A stretch of DNA of 32,207 nt, from the NCBI GenBank assembly GCA_016784875.1, contig JADHTX010000006.1:1-32207 (forward strand), written 5' to 3'. The position numbers and the translations under genes are program-made. Source of the DNA: Methylobacter sp. Its GTDB lineage: Bacteria > Pseudomonadota > Gammaproteobacteria > Methylococcales > Methylomonadaceae. How positions within the stretch are numbered: position 1 is the first letter of the stretch; the number at the start of each line of letters is the position of its first letter. Positions 1 to 7,974 of the stretch are shown piece after piece. The notes under the pieces were generated by a model that saw nothing but the letters and a program-made list of their open reading frames with translations, was not told where the DNA came from and did not search any database.

Positions 1-9
1 GGAAATGAT

Positions 10-108
10 AGCGAGTTGATTTTTGTCGATAGCAAGGCGCTGAAACAGGCGCATAGCAAGCTATGAAGCTGTTTCAGAAACGCGGCTATCGGCATAAAAT
101 CAGCCGCT
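10..108. repeat. Imperfect palindrome of about 100 bp (hairpin or MITE-like element)
   Basis: The two halves fold back on each other around a centre at 58-59. CATAGC (52-57) pairs with GCTATG (60-65), CTGAAACAG (40-48) with CTGTTTCAG (69-77), CGATAGC (27-33) with GCTATCG (85-91), and the TTGATTTT region (16-24) with AAAATCAG (96-103). One or two indels break the arms. A reading frame from base 1 runs through the left arm to a TGA at 64-66, so the element could overlap the 3' end of a gene lying outside the window. The arm structure suggests a non-coding repeat or a very long hairpin RNA. Confidence 0.6.
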
Positions 109-332
109 AGGAATCCGCAACCGTGGCCGGGCGAAGTATATATACGGTTGAAAATTACTGACCGCCGACTTGGGTTTTTATGCCTTAATTGGAGATGCTC
201 TGTGTGTCTGCCGATTCACTGCGATGATGAAAAATTAACTGGCAGCATTTTGATTTATCATAAAATATCTGTTGCGTAACTCGATTTACAACGATAATCC
301 TAAGCATTAATAAAACCAGACAATGAGCTTGA
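109..332. other. Intergenic region upstream of the DUF1538 operon
   Basis: Apart from the palindrome to its left, I see no gene or recognisable riboswitch here. It should carry the promoter of the four-gene operon. No convincing -10/-35 pair or strong Shine-Dalgarno stands out; only a GAG lies 6 nt before the ATG at 333. Confidence 0.4.
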
Positions 333-1061
333 ATGTTTAAAAACCCTTTTATCAAACAATTATTCAGCAGTTTTCTGGACTTGGTGCCTATCCTTGCGGT
401 TGTTTTGATATTTCAGGTTTTTATTATTCGACAACCTATTCCTGATGTCGGTAGTTTAATCGGCGGCACTCTTTTTGTTATTTTGGGGCTGACCTTGTTT
501 GTCCAAGGGCTTGAGCAAAGCCTGTTCCCGATAGGCGAGGCGATGGCTTATGCTTTTGCCCGTAAAGGCAGTGTGTTTTGGCTGCTGGCTTTTGCCTTTT
601 GTTTGGGCTTCGGCACTACGGTGGCAGAACCGGCACTGATTGCTGTAGCTCAGGAAGCGGCTAATATTGCAGGTAATGCAGGCATTATCGAACCAACTGA
701 TGATGCAAAAGACGGCTATGCGCTGGGTTTACGCATTACCGTTGCGCTGTCGGTCGGCTTTGCTATTTTGGTTGGGGTGCTGAGAATTATCCGCGGCTGG
801 CCTTTGTATTACCTGATTATCGGCGGTTATTGCGGGGTGATTATGATGACCCCTTTTGCCCCCCCTGAAATCATCGGCATCGCCTACGATTCCGGCGGCG
901 TGACGACTTCGACTATTACGGTTCCGCTGGTGACTGCGTTGGGCGTTGGTCTGGCAACTGCCATTAAAGGACGTAACGCGATGGTTGACGGCTTCGGCCT
1001 GATTGCTTTTGCTTCATTAACGCCGATGATTTTCGTCATGGCCTACGGGATGCTGAGATGA
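333..1061 (+). CDS. DUF1538 family membrane protein, first paralogue
   Basis: This is a polytopic inner-membrane protein of 242 aa, with about six or seven hydrophobic segments by eye. It matches the DUF1538 family, whose function I do not know. Family-like signatures are [10 protein letters not shown] near residues 90-100 and DSGGVTTST starting at residue 186, followed by a hydrophobic TVPLVTALG stretch. The same motifs recur in the next gene, so the two are paralogues and probably form a heteromeric membrane unit. The stop overlaps the next start by 4 nt, which points to translational coupling. The Shine-Dalgarno is weak. The glycine- and threonine-rich motif inside a membrane segment would suit a transport path, but that is inference. 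Confidence 0.85.
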   Translation: MFKNPFIKQLFSSFLDLVPILAVVLIFQVFIIRQPIPDVGSLIGGTLFVILGLTLFVQGLEQSLFPIGEAMAYAFARKGSVFWLLAFAFCLGFGTTVAEPALIAVAQEAANIAGNAGIIEPTDDAKDGYALGLRITVALSVGFAILVGVLRIIRGWPLYYLIIGGYCGVIMMTPFAPPEIIGIAYDSGGVTTSTITVPLVTALGVGLATAIKGRNAMVDGFGLIAFASLTPMIFVMAYGMLR

Positions 1062-1837
1062 TTGATTGGATGAGTCAATTTGCGCTGGTTCTGCTGGCTA
1101 CTTGTCGGGATGTTTTACCTATTGCCGCGATTATTATCGGCTTTCAGATATTGGTTATCCGCAAACCTTTGGCTCATCCTAAAAAAATGCTGATTGGCTT
1201 TATCTATGTGTTACTAGGCATTGCATTTTTCCTGGAAGGCCTGGAAATGGCGCTGTTCCCGTTGGGAAAATTAATGGCAACTCAGCTGACTAACCCCGAA
1301 TTTCTAGGCATTAATCCCGCCGATCAGAACGTAAGTTGGCAGGCCTATTATTGGGTTTATGTATTTGCCGCTTGCATAGGTTTTGCAACTACGCTGGCAG
1401 AACCGTCTTTACTGGCGGTTGCCTGGAAAGCCCAACAGATTTCCGGCGGCACTATTCATGCGCTGGGACTGCGTATTGCCGTTTCGATGGGTGTCGCTTT
1501 CGGCATTGCACTGGGGGCTTATCGCATTGTGACCGGAGCGGAGTTATATTATTTTATTGTTGTAGGTTATGTCATTGTTCTGATACAAACCTTGTTTGCG
1601 CCTAAACTGATTATCGGTTTGGCTTATGATTCCGGCGGGGTGACGACATCGACGGTTACTGTTCCGTTGGTTACTGCATTGGGGTTAGGGTTGGCTTCTA
1701 CCGTTCCCGGTCGCAACCCGTTACTGGATGGTTTTGGCTTGATTGCCTTTGCCAGTTTATTTCCCATTATGGCTGTTTTAGGTTACGCGCAAATTGCACA
1801 ATGGCTTAATAAAGACAGTCTTTCATCTAAATCTTGA
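1058..1837 (+). CDS. DUF1538 family membrane protein, second paralogue
   Basis: This 259-aa integral membrane protein is paralogous to its upstream neighbour. Shared features are a QGLE/EGLE-type segment near the first third, [10 protein letters not shown], and DSGGVTTST starting at residue 191, followed by [13 protein letters not shown]. It is slightly longer because of an insert near residues 70-85. Its ATG overlaps the previous stop (ATGA), and its stop at 1835-1837 overlaps the Shine-Dalgarno of the P-II gene, so all are very likely on one transcript. Function is unknown; a two-subunit transporter or channel controlled by the downstream soluble proteins is my inference. Confidence 0.85.
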   Translation: MIDWMSQFALVLLATCRDVLPIAAIIIGFQILVIRKPLAHPKKMLIGFIYVLLGIAFFLEGLEMALFPLGKLMATQLTNPEFLGINPADQNVSWQAYYWVYVFAACIGFATTLAEPSLLAVAWKAQQISGGTIHALGLRIAVSMGVAFGIALGAYRIVTGAELYYFIVVGYVIVLIQTLFAPKLIIGLAYDSGGVTTSTVTVPLVTALGLGLASTVPGRNPLLDGFGLIAFASLFPIMAVLGYAQIAQWLNKDSLSSKS

Positions 1838-1845
1838 GGACAACC

Positions 1846-2196
1846 ATGCATTTCAAATTAATTATTGTTTTTGTCGAAGATGACAAGACGGATCTAGTGC
1901 TTGATACGGCGCGCGAGAATGGTGCTAAAGGTGCAACTGTCGTTAATAATGCTCGTGGCGAAGGGATGAAACAATCGAAAACTTTTTTCGGCTTGACTCT
2001 GGAAACGCAACGCGATGTGCTGTTGTTGCTAGTCGAAGAGCATCTCAGTCGACATATTTTGGAAGCCATCGCCAAAGTCGCGCAATTCGACAGCAAGCCC
2101 GGTACCGGTATAGCCATTCAGATCGATGTCGAAGATGCCGTGGGCGTCATGCATCAGGTTGAACAATTAACCCAGGAACTTGAGGATAAAATATGA
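1846..2196 (+). CDS. P-II family (GlnB-like) regulatory protein
   Basis: This small soluble protein of 116 aa has the P-II ferredoxin-like layout: an N-terminal strand (KLIIVFVEDDKTD), a GAKGATVV segment, a T-loop region (about residues 34-52), a second half rich in aliphatic residues, and a C-terminal GTGIAIQIDVEDAVGV stretch. The uridylylated tyrosine and the RG motif of GlnB T-loops are not apparent, so it is probably a divergent P-II-like sensor rather than GlnB or GlnK. I use the ATG at 1846 rather than the in-frame TTG at 1834, because GAGG at 1836-1839 is correctly spaced for it. By analogy with GlnK-AmtB or SbtB-SbtA it may gate the DUF1538 proteins; this is inference from position. 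Confidence 0.8.
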   Translation: MHFKLIIVFVEDDKTDLVLDTARENGAKGATVVNNARGEGMKQSKTFFGLTLETQRDVLLLLVEEHLSRHILEAIAKVAQFDSKPGTGIAIQIDVEDAVGVMHQVEQLTQELEDKI

Positions 2197-2609
2197 TTCC
2201 GCCACGCACTATAATTCGTGTCAAAGATGTGATGAAAATCGACTTCGGTACGATAGACGGCATTGCTACTATTGGCGATGCGCTAAAAAAGATGAAAATG
2301 CTTAAAACATCGGTGTTGATCGTTAATAAACGCCATGAAGATGATGAGTACGGTATGATTAATTCGGGCGACATTGCCCGTCATGTACTGGCTAAGGATC
2401 GTGCGCCGGACCGGGTTAATGTCTATGAAATAATGAATAAGCCTGTGATTACGGTACCTCCCGATATGGACATCCGCTATTGCTCGCGCCTATTTGCCAA
2501 CTATAACCTGGTTAGGGCGCCCGTCATTGAAAATAACAAGATTATCGGCATCGTCAGTCCGAATTCTCTGGTACTGGATGGGATGTATAGGCTGGTCAAT
2601 AAGGCTTAA
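2193..2609 (+). CDS. CBS-domain pair protein
   Basis: This is a 138-aa cytosolic protein made of two tandem CBS motifs. The first covers about residues 10-70 (VKDVMKIDFGTIDG, then VLIVNKR and GMINSGDIARHV). The second covers about residues 78-136 (YEIMNKPVITVPPDMDI, then RAPVIENNKIIGIVSPNSLV). CBS pairs usually bind adenine nucleotides such as AMP, ATP or SAM and control a partner. The gene starts inside the P-II stop codon region (4-nt overlap) and ends the operon. There is no fused catalytic domain, so it is probably an accessory sensor for the same membrane system. Confidence 0.88.
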   Translation: MIPPRTIIRVKDVMKIDFGTIDGIATIGDALKKMKMLKTSVLIVNKRHEDDEYGMINSGDIARHVLAKDRAPDRVNVYEIMNKPVITVPPDMDIRYCSRLFANYNLVRAPVIENNKIIGIVSPNSLVLDGMYRLVNKA

Positions 2610-2937
2610 GGCGAAGGTATTGTTTGCTGGTTTCTTAATTTTATCTATCCCCGTCTACATAACTTTGTCCGAGAGTCGCCATACAAGTAGAGGTGCCTTC
2701 GTTCCCACGCAACGCGAAGGAACGAGGAAAAGATAGTCACGGAGAGCATGAAGTTTTTTTAATGAAGTGGTTGATTTAGTTATTTTGTACACAATTTGTG
2801 TTCTCTGTGCTAAATCATTTTTTCAGCCCGATTCGGATTATATTTTCACGGTCTCTGAAGTTTGGGAATTAAAAAAACGCTTAATTTGTGTTCAATGATT
2901 AGTTCATATAATAAACTTTTTTAAAAGGCAGTTGATT
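2610..2937. other. Intergenic region between the CBS gene and dsbB
   Basis: The region holds a short inverted repeat (CGTTCC 2700-2705 with GGAACG 2719-2724, plus CCTTCG and CGAAGG nearby) in a GTTCCCACGC-type context that looks like a dispersed intergenic repeat. The dsbB promoter lies at the right end. I see no credible gene. Confidence 0.45.
2885..2912 (+). promoter_or_regulatory. Putative sigma70 promoter of dsbB
   Basis: A perfect -10 hexamer TATAAT lies at 2907-2912, with a weak -35 (TTTGTG at 2885-2890) and a 16-nt spacer. Transcription would begin about 20 nt before the dsbB ATG. Confidence 0.4.
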
Positions 2938-3450
2938 ATGTTGGAATTGTTAAAATTTAATTCGAGAATTTGGTTCTTTCTAGGTTTTGCCGGTTGTGTT
3001 TTCCTGTTATCGATGGGCGCTTATTTCCAGTTTGTCGGCGGCCTAGATCCTTGTCCGCTGTGCATTTCCCAGCGTATTGCTATTTTGTTGACCGGTGTGG
3101 TTTTTTTAAGCGCCGCTATTCACAACCCAGCGCAAACCGGTGTAACGGTTTATGCTATTTCAGGCGCACTAACAGCATTATGCGGCGCGGCGATTTCAAC
3201 CCGACATATCTGGATACAGCATTTGCCGCCAGATAAAGTGCCTGAGTGCGGACCCGGCCTAGAATATGTGCTGCAAAATTTCCCGTTGTTTGAAACGGTC
3301 AAGTTAATGCTCAGCGGTACCGGGGACTGTGCCAAGGTGGATTGGACGTTTTTGGGTTTCAGTATGCCTGCATGGACATTACTGGCCTTTTTAATGCTGG
3401 CCAGCTTAAGCCTACTGCAAATTTGGAATTACAAGCAGGTGGAACAATAA
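2938..3450 (+). CDS. dsbB: Disulfide bond formation protein B (DsbB)
   Basis: DsbB is the inner-membrane quinone reductase that reoxidises periplasmic DsbA. The product has four membrane segments and both redox pairs in the expected places: CPLC at residues 39-42 in the first periplasmic loop, and Cys104 and Cys131 in the second loop. Length (170 aa) is normal. I start at ATG 2938 rather than TTG 2932 because AAGG at 2925-2928 is then well spaced. It stands alone, with its own likely promoter; no dsbA is in the window. Confidence 0.93.
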   Translation: MLELLKFNSRIWFFLGFAGCVFLLSMGAYFQFVGGLDPCPLCISQRIAILLTGVVFLSAAIHNPAQTGVTVYAISGALTALCGAAISTRHIWIQHLPPDKVPECGPGLEYVLQNFPLFETVKLMLSGTGDCAKVDWTFLGFSMPAWTLLAFLMLASLSLLQIWNYKQVEQ

Positions 3451-3565
3451 GGTATTGAGAGGCTATGAATATGATAAAACATGGCAACTGAAAAAAATTA
3501 ACAGAAAGAGTAATGCTCTCAGTGCGAATTCTTTCTCTTACAAAAATTACTCATCGGAATAGAGC

Positions 3566-4372
3566 ATGAAAATTATTTTATTGGCACTTTTGTTGGTAAG
3601 CAGTTTTTCATCGGCGCAAGCGCTAGAAAAATCGAGCTTATTACATCAGGTGATTGTCGGAAAACAACGATCTGTAGACCATAAGCATCGGGATAACTAC
3701 CGGCATCCGCAACAAACCCTGGAGTTTTTCGATGTTAAGGACAATATGACGGTCGTCGAAATTTGGCCGGGTGCGGGCTGGTACACGGAGATTCTTGCGC
3801 CTTATTTAAAAGATCACGGTAAGTTGTACGCCGCGCATTTTTCAGCTGATGCAGACCAGCCTTATTTCAAAAAGAACCTGCATGACTTTGTTAAAAAGAT
3901 AAAAAGTCAGCCGAAGGTTTACGGTAAAGTAGAGATAACCGTATTGCAGCCGCCTAAGATTTTGCAAATAGCTCCGGATGGTTCAGTAGACAGAGTATTA
4001 ACGTTTCGTAATGTGCATAATTGGATGAAAAGCGACCAGGCCGCCGCAGTATTTAATGCGATGTACAAAGCATTAAAGCCAGGTGGAATTTTAGGCGTTG
4101 TAGAACATAGAAATTCAACGTTAAAACAGCAAGATACAAAAGCCGAATCCGGCTACGTATCCGAAGACTATGTGATTGCTCTGGCAAGAAATGCGGGTTT
4201 TGAGTTTCTAGCTAAGTCAGAAATTAATGCCAACAGCAAAGATAGCAAGGATTATCTGGAAGGCGTATGGACTTTGCCGCCTGCTTTAAAGCTCAAGGGT
4301 AAAGATAAAAAGAAATATATAGCTATCGGTGAAAGCGATAGGATGACAATTAAATTTATCAAGCCGATGTAA
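3566..4372 (+). CDS. Exported class I SAM-dependent methyltransferase-like protein
   Basis: This 268-aa protein has a clear signal peptide (cleavage likely after SSAQA, near residue 19) followed by a Rossmann methyltransferase fold. A motif-I-like VVEIWPGAGWYTEILAPYL lies near residues 63-81, and a PGGILGVVEHR segment near residues 173-183. It resembles the family annotated as predicted periplasmic methyltransferases (COG4798). A SAM-dependent enzyme outside the cytoplasm is puzzling, because SAM is not known to be supplied there; it may bind another ligand. It looks monocistronic. The substrate is unknown. Confidence 0.75.
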   Translation: MKIILLALLLVSSFSSAQALEKSSLLHQVIVGKQRSVDHKHRDNYRHPQQTLEFFDVKDNMTVVEIWPGAGWYTEILAPYLKDHGKLYAAHFSADADQPYFKKNLHDFVKKIKSQPKVYGKVEITVLQPPKILQIAPDGSVDRVLTFRNVHNWMKSDQAAAVFNAMYKALKPGGILGVVEHRNSTLKQQDTKAESGYVSEDYVIALARNAGFEFLAKSEINANSKDSKDYLEGVWTLPPALKLKGKDKKKYIAIGESDRMTIKFIKPM

Positions 4373-4692
4373 ATAAACCATTTTTATTTTATGGTTGAAA
4401 TTTTGGAATTTGAGAAGTAATCCACAAATTAAACAGGCGTTAAGTAGAGCCAAAATATAATCGGCGGAGCAGATAATATTTAGACCATGAAAAATGATAA
4501 TATTATGATAAATAAAGGGAATTAATTAGTGTGTAAAAAGTGTTCGAATTAACTGAACTCCAATGGAAATCACTAGTAAGGGAGGGTAGAAATCACTTTT
4601 CCACAAAGTTATCCACAGTTTCTGTGGGTAACTTAAATAGTTTAATACGCATAATCACTTAGCCCTAAAATATCAAAAATAATTCAAGTATT
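4373..4692. other. AT-rich intergenic region upstream of priA
   Basis: No gene is visible. A weak 6-bp hairpin (AACCAT 4376-4381 with ATGGTT 4391-4396) follows the methyltransferase stop. The stretch at about 4440-4560 is very AT-rich, and a DnaA-box cluster follows, described separately. Confidence 0.5.
4597..4631. promoter_or_regulatory. Cluster of three DnaA-box-like sequences before priA
   Basis: TTTTCCACA lies at 4597-4605, a perfect consensus TTATCCACA at 4609-4617, and TGTGGGTAA at 4623-4631, which is TTACCCACA on the other strand. The last two form an inverted pair. They sit 62 bp before the priA start in AT-rich DNA, where they could let DnaA control priA transcription. No dnaA, dnaN or mnmG is nearby, so an origin is unlikely. 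Confidence 0.5.
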
Positions 4693-6945
4693 ATGGCTAA
4701 GTTGCAAAATGACAATGAGCTGATTTTTAGGGTTGCCATTGCAGTTCCTGTTTATAGATTATTTGATTATCTGGCTCCAGATAATATCGAAATGATCCCC
4801 GTCAAACCGGGGGTTCGCCTTGAAGTACCTTTTGGAAAAACTAAAAAAATCGCTTTTTTGGTTGAGTGCGTTCAGCATAGCAATATAGATAGAGGAAAGT
4901 TAAAACGCGTTGAACGGATATTGGACAAAAAGCCGTTATTGTCAATAAAAGATTTGGCGCTGTTGCATTGGGCTAGTCGGTATTATCATCATCCCTTGGG
5001 CGAAGTTTTCAGTGCTGCGTTTCCTGTGGCGCTACGCCAAGGTAAATCGTCCGTTATTCAAACAGAAAAACGCTATGAATTGACTGTGTTGGGTAAGGCG
5101 CTTGATAGCGAGCAATTGAAACGATCACCTAAACAAAAAAGTGTATTGGAAATGTTTCAAGCTCACCCCAGCAGTTTGTCCGAAGCAGAGCTTTCCGCAT
5201 GGAATCAAAACTGGCGTGGCTCTGTAAAGCAATTGCTGGATAAGCAGTTGGTTCAGCTTGACGTAGCAGGGTTCGGGATCAATCGTATCCTGAGCGTAGC
5301 TGAAGGGAACCGAGCATCAATCATCAGGAATAATGCTCTGCGATGCAATCCGCAACAGCAGGCGGCGATAGATGCGGTATGCGACAGACTGGGCCAGTTC
5401 GGCGTGTTCTTGCTGGAGGGCGTGACCGGCAGCGGAAAAACCGAAGTGTATATGCAGATTATTCGGATCGTGTTGGAACGGGGGCAGCAGGTTTTGGTGT
5501 TGTTGCCTGAAATCACTCTGACGCCACAGCTTGAAGACCGGTTCCGGCAACGCTTTACCGTAAACATTGCCATTTCCCATTCCAAGTTAACTGATCGGCA
5601 ACGGGCCAGTGCTTGGCTTAAAATGCAGCAGGGCGAATGTTCGATTTTGTTAGGCACTCGATCTGCGCTGTTTACGCCGCTAAAAAATCCCGGCCTGATT
5701 ATTCTCGATGAAGAGCACGATGCCTCGTTCAAACAACAGGAAGGCTTTCGTTTTTCTGCACGCGATGTGGCGGTGGTGCGCGGCAAGCTACTGAATATTC
5801 CGGTATTGCTGGGTTCGGCAACACCGGCTCTGGAAAGTCTGCATAATGTTGATAACAAACGTTACAGCTTGCTGCACCTGCCGGAACGGGCAGGAAATGC
5901 TATTGCGCCGGTGTTGCAGCTATTGGACATCAGAAACAAGAGAATGCAAGAGGGGCTGTCCGAAGCGCTGGTTGCCGAAATGCATAAAACGCTGGCAAAA
6001 AACGAACAAGTTTTATTATTTCTCAACCGTCGAGGTTTTGCGCCCACTTTGATATGCCACGGCTGCGGTTGGGTTGCGCGTTGCCGACGCTGTGATGCAA
6101 ATCTGGTGATTCATTATGATGAAGGGGTATTGCGCTGCCATCATTGCGGACAGGAACAGCGACTGATCAGGCAGTGTCCCGCCTGTAAAACCGGAGAATT
6201 GACGCCGTTGGGATTGGGTACTGAGCGAGTGGAGAAGGTGTTGGCAGAATTATTTGCCGATAAAACGATTGTGCGCCTGGATCGCGATTCCACACAGCGC
6301 AAAGGTTCATTGGAAAATTATTTACAGCAAATCAACCAGGGCGAGGTAGATATTATTCTGGGTACGCAAATGTTGGCGAAGGGGCATCATTTCCCCAATG
6401 TGACGCTGGTGGCGATCATGGACGTGGATAGCGGTTTGTTTAGCATTGATTTTCATGCGCCAGAGAAACTGGCACAAATGATAGTTCAAGTTTCAGGCCG
6501 CGCCGGGCGTGCGGAAAAACCCGGGCGAGTTATCATGCAAACCCGGCAGCCGGAGCATCCTCTATTAACAACACTGATTAAACAGGGATATAACAGTTTT
6601 GCCAGAACCGCGTTGGCAGAGCGTAAAGAGGCATCATTACCGCCGTTTAGTTATCAGGCCTTATTAAGAGTGCAAGCTGTAGATGCTGAGATGCCGAAGT
6701 TATTTCTACATGCAGTTGTACAGTTGGCGGGAGAACACAGTAAGGGCCATACCCAGATTCTAGGGCCGGTTGCAGCGCCCATGGCCAGGCGCGCGGGGCT
6801 TTATCGTTATCAATTATTATTTCAGAGCAGTAAGCGGCCGGAGTTGCATGCATTGCTTGATATACTGATGCCGAAAATTGAAAAGCTCAAGCAGGCCAAA
6901 AAAGTGCGCTGGTCGCTGGATGTCGATCCGGTGGATTTGTATTAA
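4693..6945 (+). CDS. priA: Primosomal replication restart helicase PriA
   Basis: PriA is the 3'-to-5' DNA helicase that reloads the replisome at collapsed forks. The 750-aa product has the N-terminal DNA-binding region, Walker A GVTGSGKT at residues 243-250, the Walker B DEEH box at 339-342, and a GSATPALES motif. Zinc-binding cysteines are at 455, 458, 464, 467, 482, 485, 495 and 498, and GRAGRAEKPG is helicase motif VI. Length is close to the E. coli protein. The Shine-Dalgarno is weak. The upstream DnaA boxes suggest coupling of its expression to replication initiation. It converges on bamD. Confidence 0.96.
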   Translation: MAKLQNDNELIFRVAIAVPVYRLFDYLAPDNIEMIPVKPGVRLEVPFGKTKKIAFLVECVQHSNIDRGKLKRVERILDKKPLLSIKDLALLHWASRYYHHPLGEVFSAAFPVALRQGKSSVIQTEKRYELTVLGKALDSEQLKRSPKQKSVLEMFQAHPSSLSEAELSAWNQNWRGSVKQLLDKQLVQLDVAGFGINRILSVAEGNRASIIRNNALRCNPQQQAAIDAVCDRLGQFGVFLLEGVTGSGKTEVYMQIIRIVLERGQQVLVLLPEITLTPQLEDRFRQRFTVNIAISHSKLTDRQRASAWLKMQQGECSILLGTRSALFTPLKNPGLIILDEEHDASFKQQEGFRFSARDVAVVRGKLLNIPVLLGSATPALESLHNVDNKRYSLLHLPERAGNAIAPVLQLLDIRNKRMQEGLSEALVAEMHKTLAKNEQVLLFLNRRGFAPTLICHGCGWVARCRRCDANLVIHYDEGVLRCHHCGQEQRLIRQCPACKTGELTPLGLGTERVEKVLAELFADKTIVRLDRDSTQRKGSLENYLQQINQGEVDIILGTQMLAKGHHFPNVTLVAIMDVDSGLFSIDFHAPEKLAQMIVQVSGRAGRAEKPGRVIMQTRQPEHPLLTTLIKQGYNSFARTALAERKEASLPPFSYQALLRVQAVDAEMPKLFLHAVVQLAGEHSKGHTQILGPVAAPMARRAGLYRYQLLFQSSKRPELHALLDILMPKIEKLKQAKKVRWSLDVDPVDLY

Positions 6946-7014
6946 GTTTTAAGCTGGAGGGCAAAGGGAAAAAAACGTGCACTGATGCTTAAGATGTTTT
7001 TTAGCCTTTAGCCT

Positions 7015-7854
7015 TTATTTTTCTAATCCGATAAAATCCCAAACTTTATGGGAAAAAGTCGAGTCTTTATGTTCAGGCACCGGCGGACCATTCGGGTAAT
7101 TCAGCTCATAGACTCGGGTGGTATCTTTGGCAAGATCCGGTAGTTCAAGTTTGGTATAAGCCTCCTGCATAATTTGCAGGGCATAAGGAACTGCTGGCGT
7201 GCGCTGGTACTTGTCAACGACGGTGGACGCCCTGTTGATAGCGGCAACATAGGCTTTGCGTTTCATGTAAAAACGGGCGACGTGGACTTCATACATGGCC
7301 AAGTTGTTTTTAAGCGCAATCATGCGTTGTTGGGCGTCGGCTGCATATTTACTGGCTGGGAATCTGCGTAGCAGTTCGGAAAAATTGTCATAAGCGTCAC
7401 GCGCTGCCCCAGGGTCGCGTTGCGAAGTATCTGTGGGCAGAAAACGGTCGATAAAACCTATGTCGCGATTGTAATTAACCAGGCCTTTTAAATAGTAAGC
7501 ATAATCAACGCTGGAACTACGTGGGTTGATTTTGATGAAACGGTCTGCGGCGGCGATTGCGGCTTCAGGGTCGCCGTTTTTGTAATAAGCGTAAGCAATA
7601 TCCAGTTGGGTTTGAGCGGATTCATCGCCGAATGGATAACGCGATTCCAGCGCTTCGTAGAGCTTGATGGCTTTGTCATAATTGCCGCTATCCAACGCGG
7701 TTTTAGCCTGACCGCGAAACTTTTCGGCATTCCAGTCGGCGTATTCGTCTTCGGTTTCTGAATCACTGGAGCCGAGACTTTTAAGCGTCTCGCAACCTTG
7801 AAGTGATAAGCCTAAACAACAGATAAATAAAAATTTAATTAAAATTAATCGCAT
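7015..7854 (-). CDS. bamD: Outer membrane assembly lipoprotein BamD
   Basis: BamD is the essential lipoprotein of the BAM complex that folds beta-barrel proteins into the outer membrane. The 279-aa product has a lipoprotein signal with lipobox LQGC (Cys21), then TPR helices (for example YDKAIKLYEALESRYPFG and AYYKNGDPEAAIAAADRFI) typical of BamD/ComL. It is divergent from rluD, the arrangement found across Gammaproteobacteria. Confidence 0.95.
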   Translation of the reverse strand: MRLILIKFLFICCLGLSLQGCETLKSLGSSDSETEDEYADWNAEKFRGQAKTALDSGNYDKAIKLYEALESRYPFGDESAQTQLDIAYAYYKNGDPEAAIAAADRFIKINPRSSSVDYAYYLKGLVNYNRDIGFIDRFLPTDTSQRDPGAARDAYDNFSELLRRFPASKYAADAQQRMIALKNNLAMYEVHVARFYMKRKAYVAAINRASTVVDKYQRTPAVPYALQIMQEAYTKLELPDLAKDTTRVYELNYPNGPPVPEHKDSTFSHKVWDFIGLEK

Positions 7855-7974
7855 AGTGTTAACGACACGTTGTAATATTGTGGGTTTTCTCGCTGGAAAT
7901 AACTGCGATACTTGAAATGTCTGGAAGTATCCAGCGAGTATAACTTAACAATGGGTTAATCAGAAGAACTTGTT
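7855..7974. promoter_or_regulatory. Divergent promoter region, bamD and rluD
   Basis: This 120-bp region separates the two divergent start codons and must carry both promoters. I could not assign specific boxes with confidence. Confidence 0.4.

Noticed and set aside
1-66. Open frame from the first base ending in TGA, possible gene end
   Set aside because: It coincides with one arm of a long palindrome and gives only 21 residues with no recognisable family, so I list the palindrome instead.
4480-4631. Possible replication origin (AT-rich tract plus DnaA boxes)
   Set aside because: None of the usual origin neighbours (dnaA, dnaN, mnmG, rpmH) is nearby, and only three boxes are present; promoter control of priA fits better.
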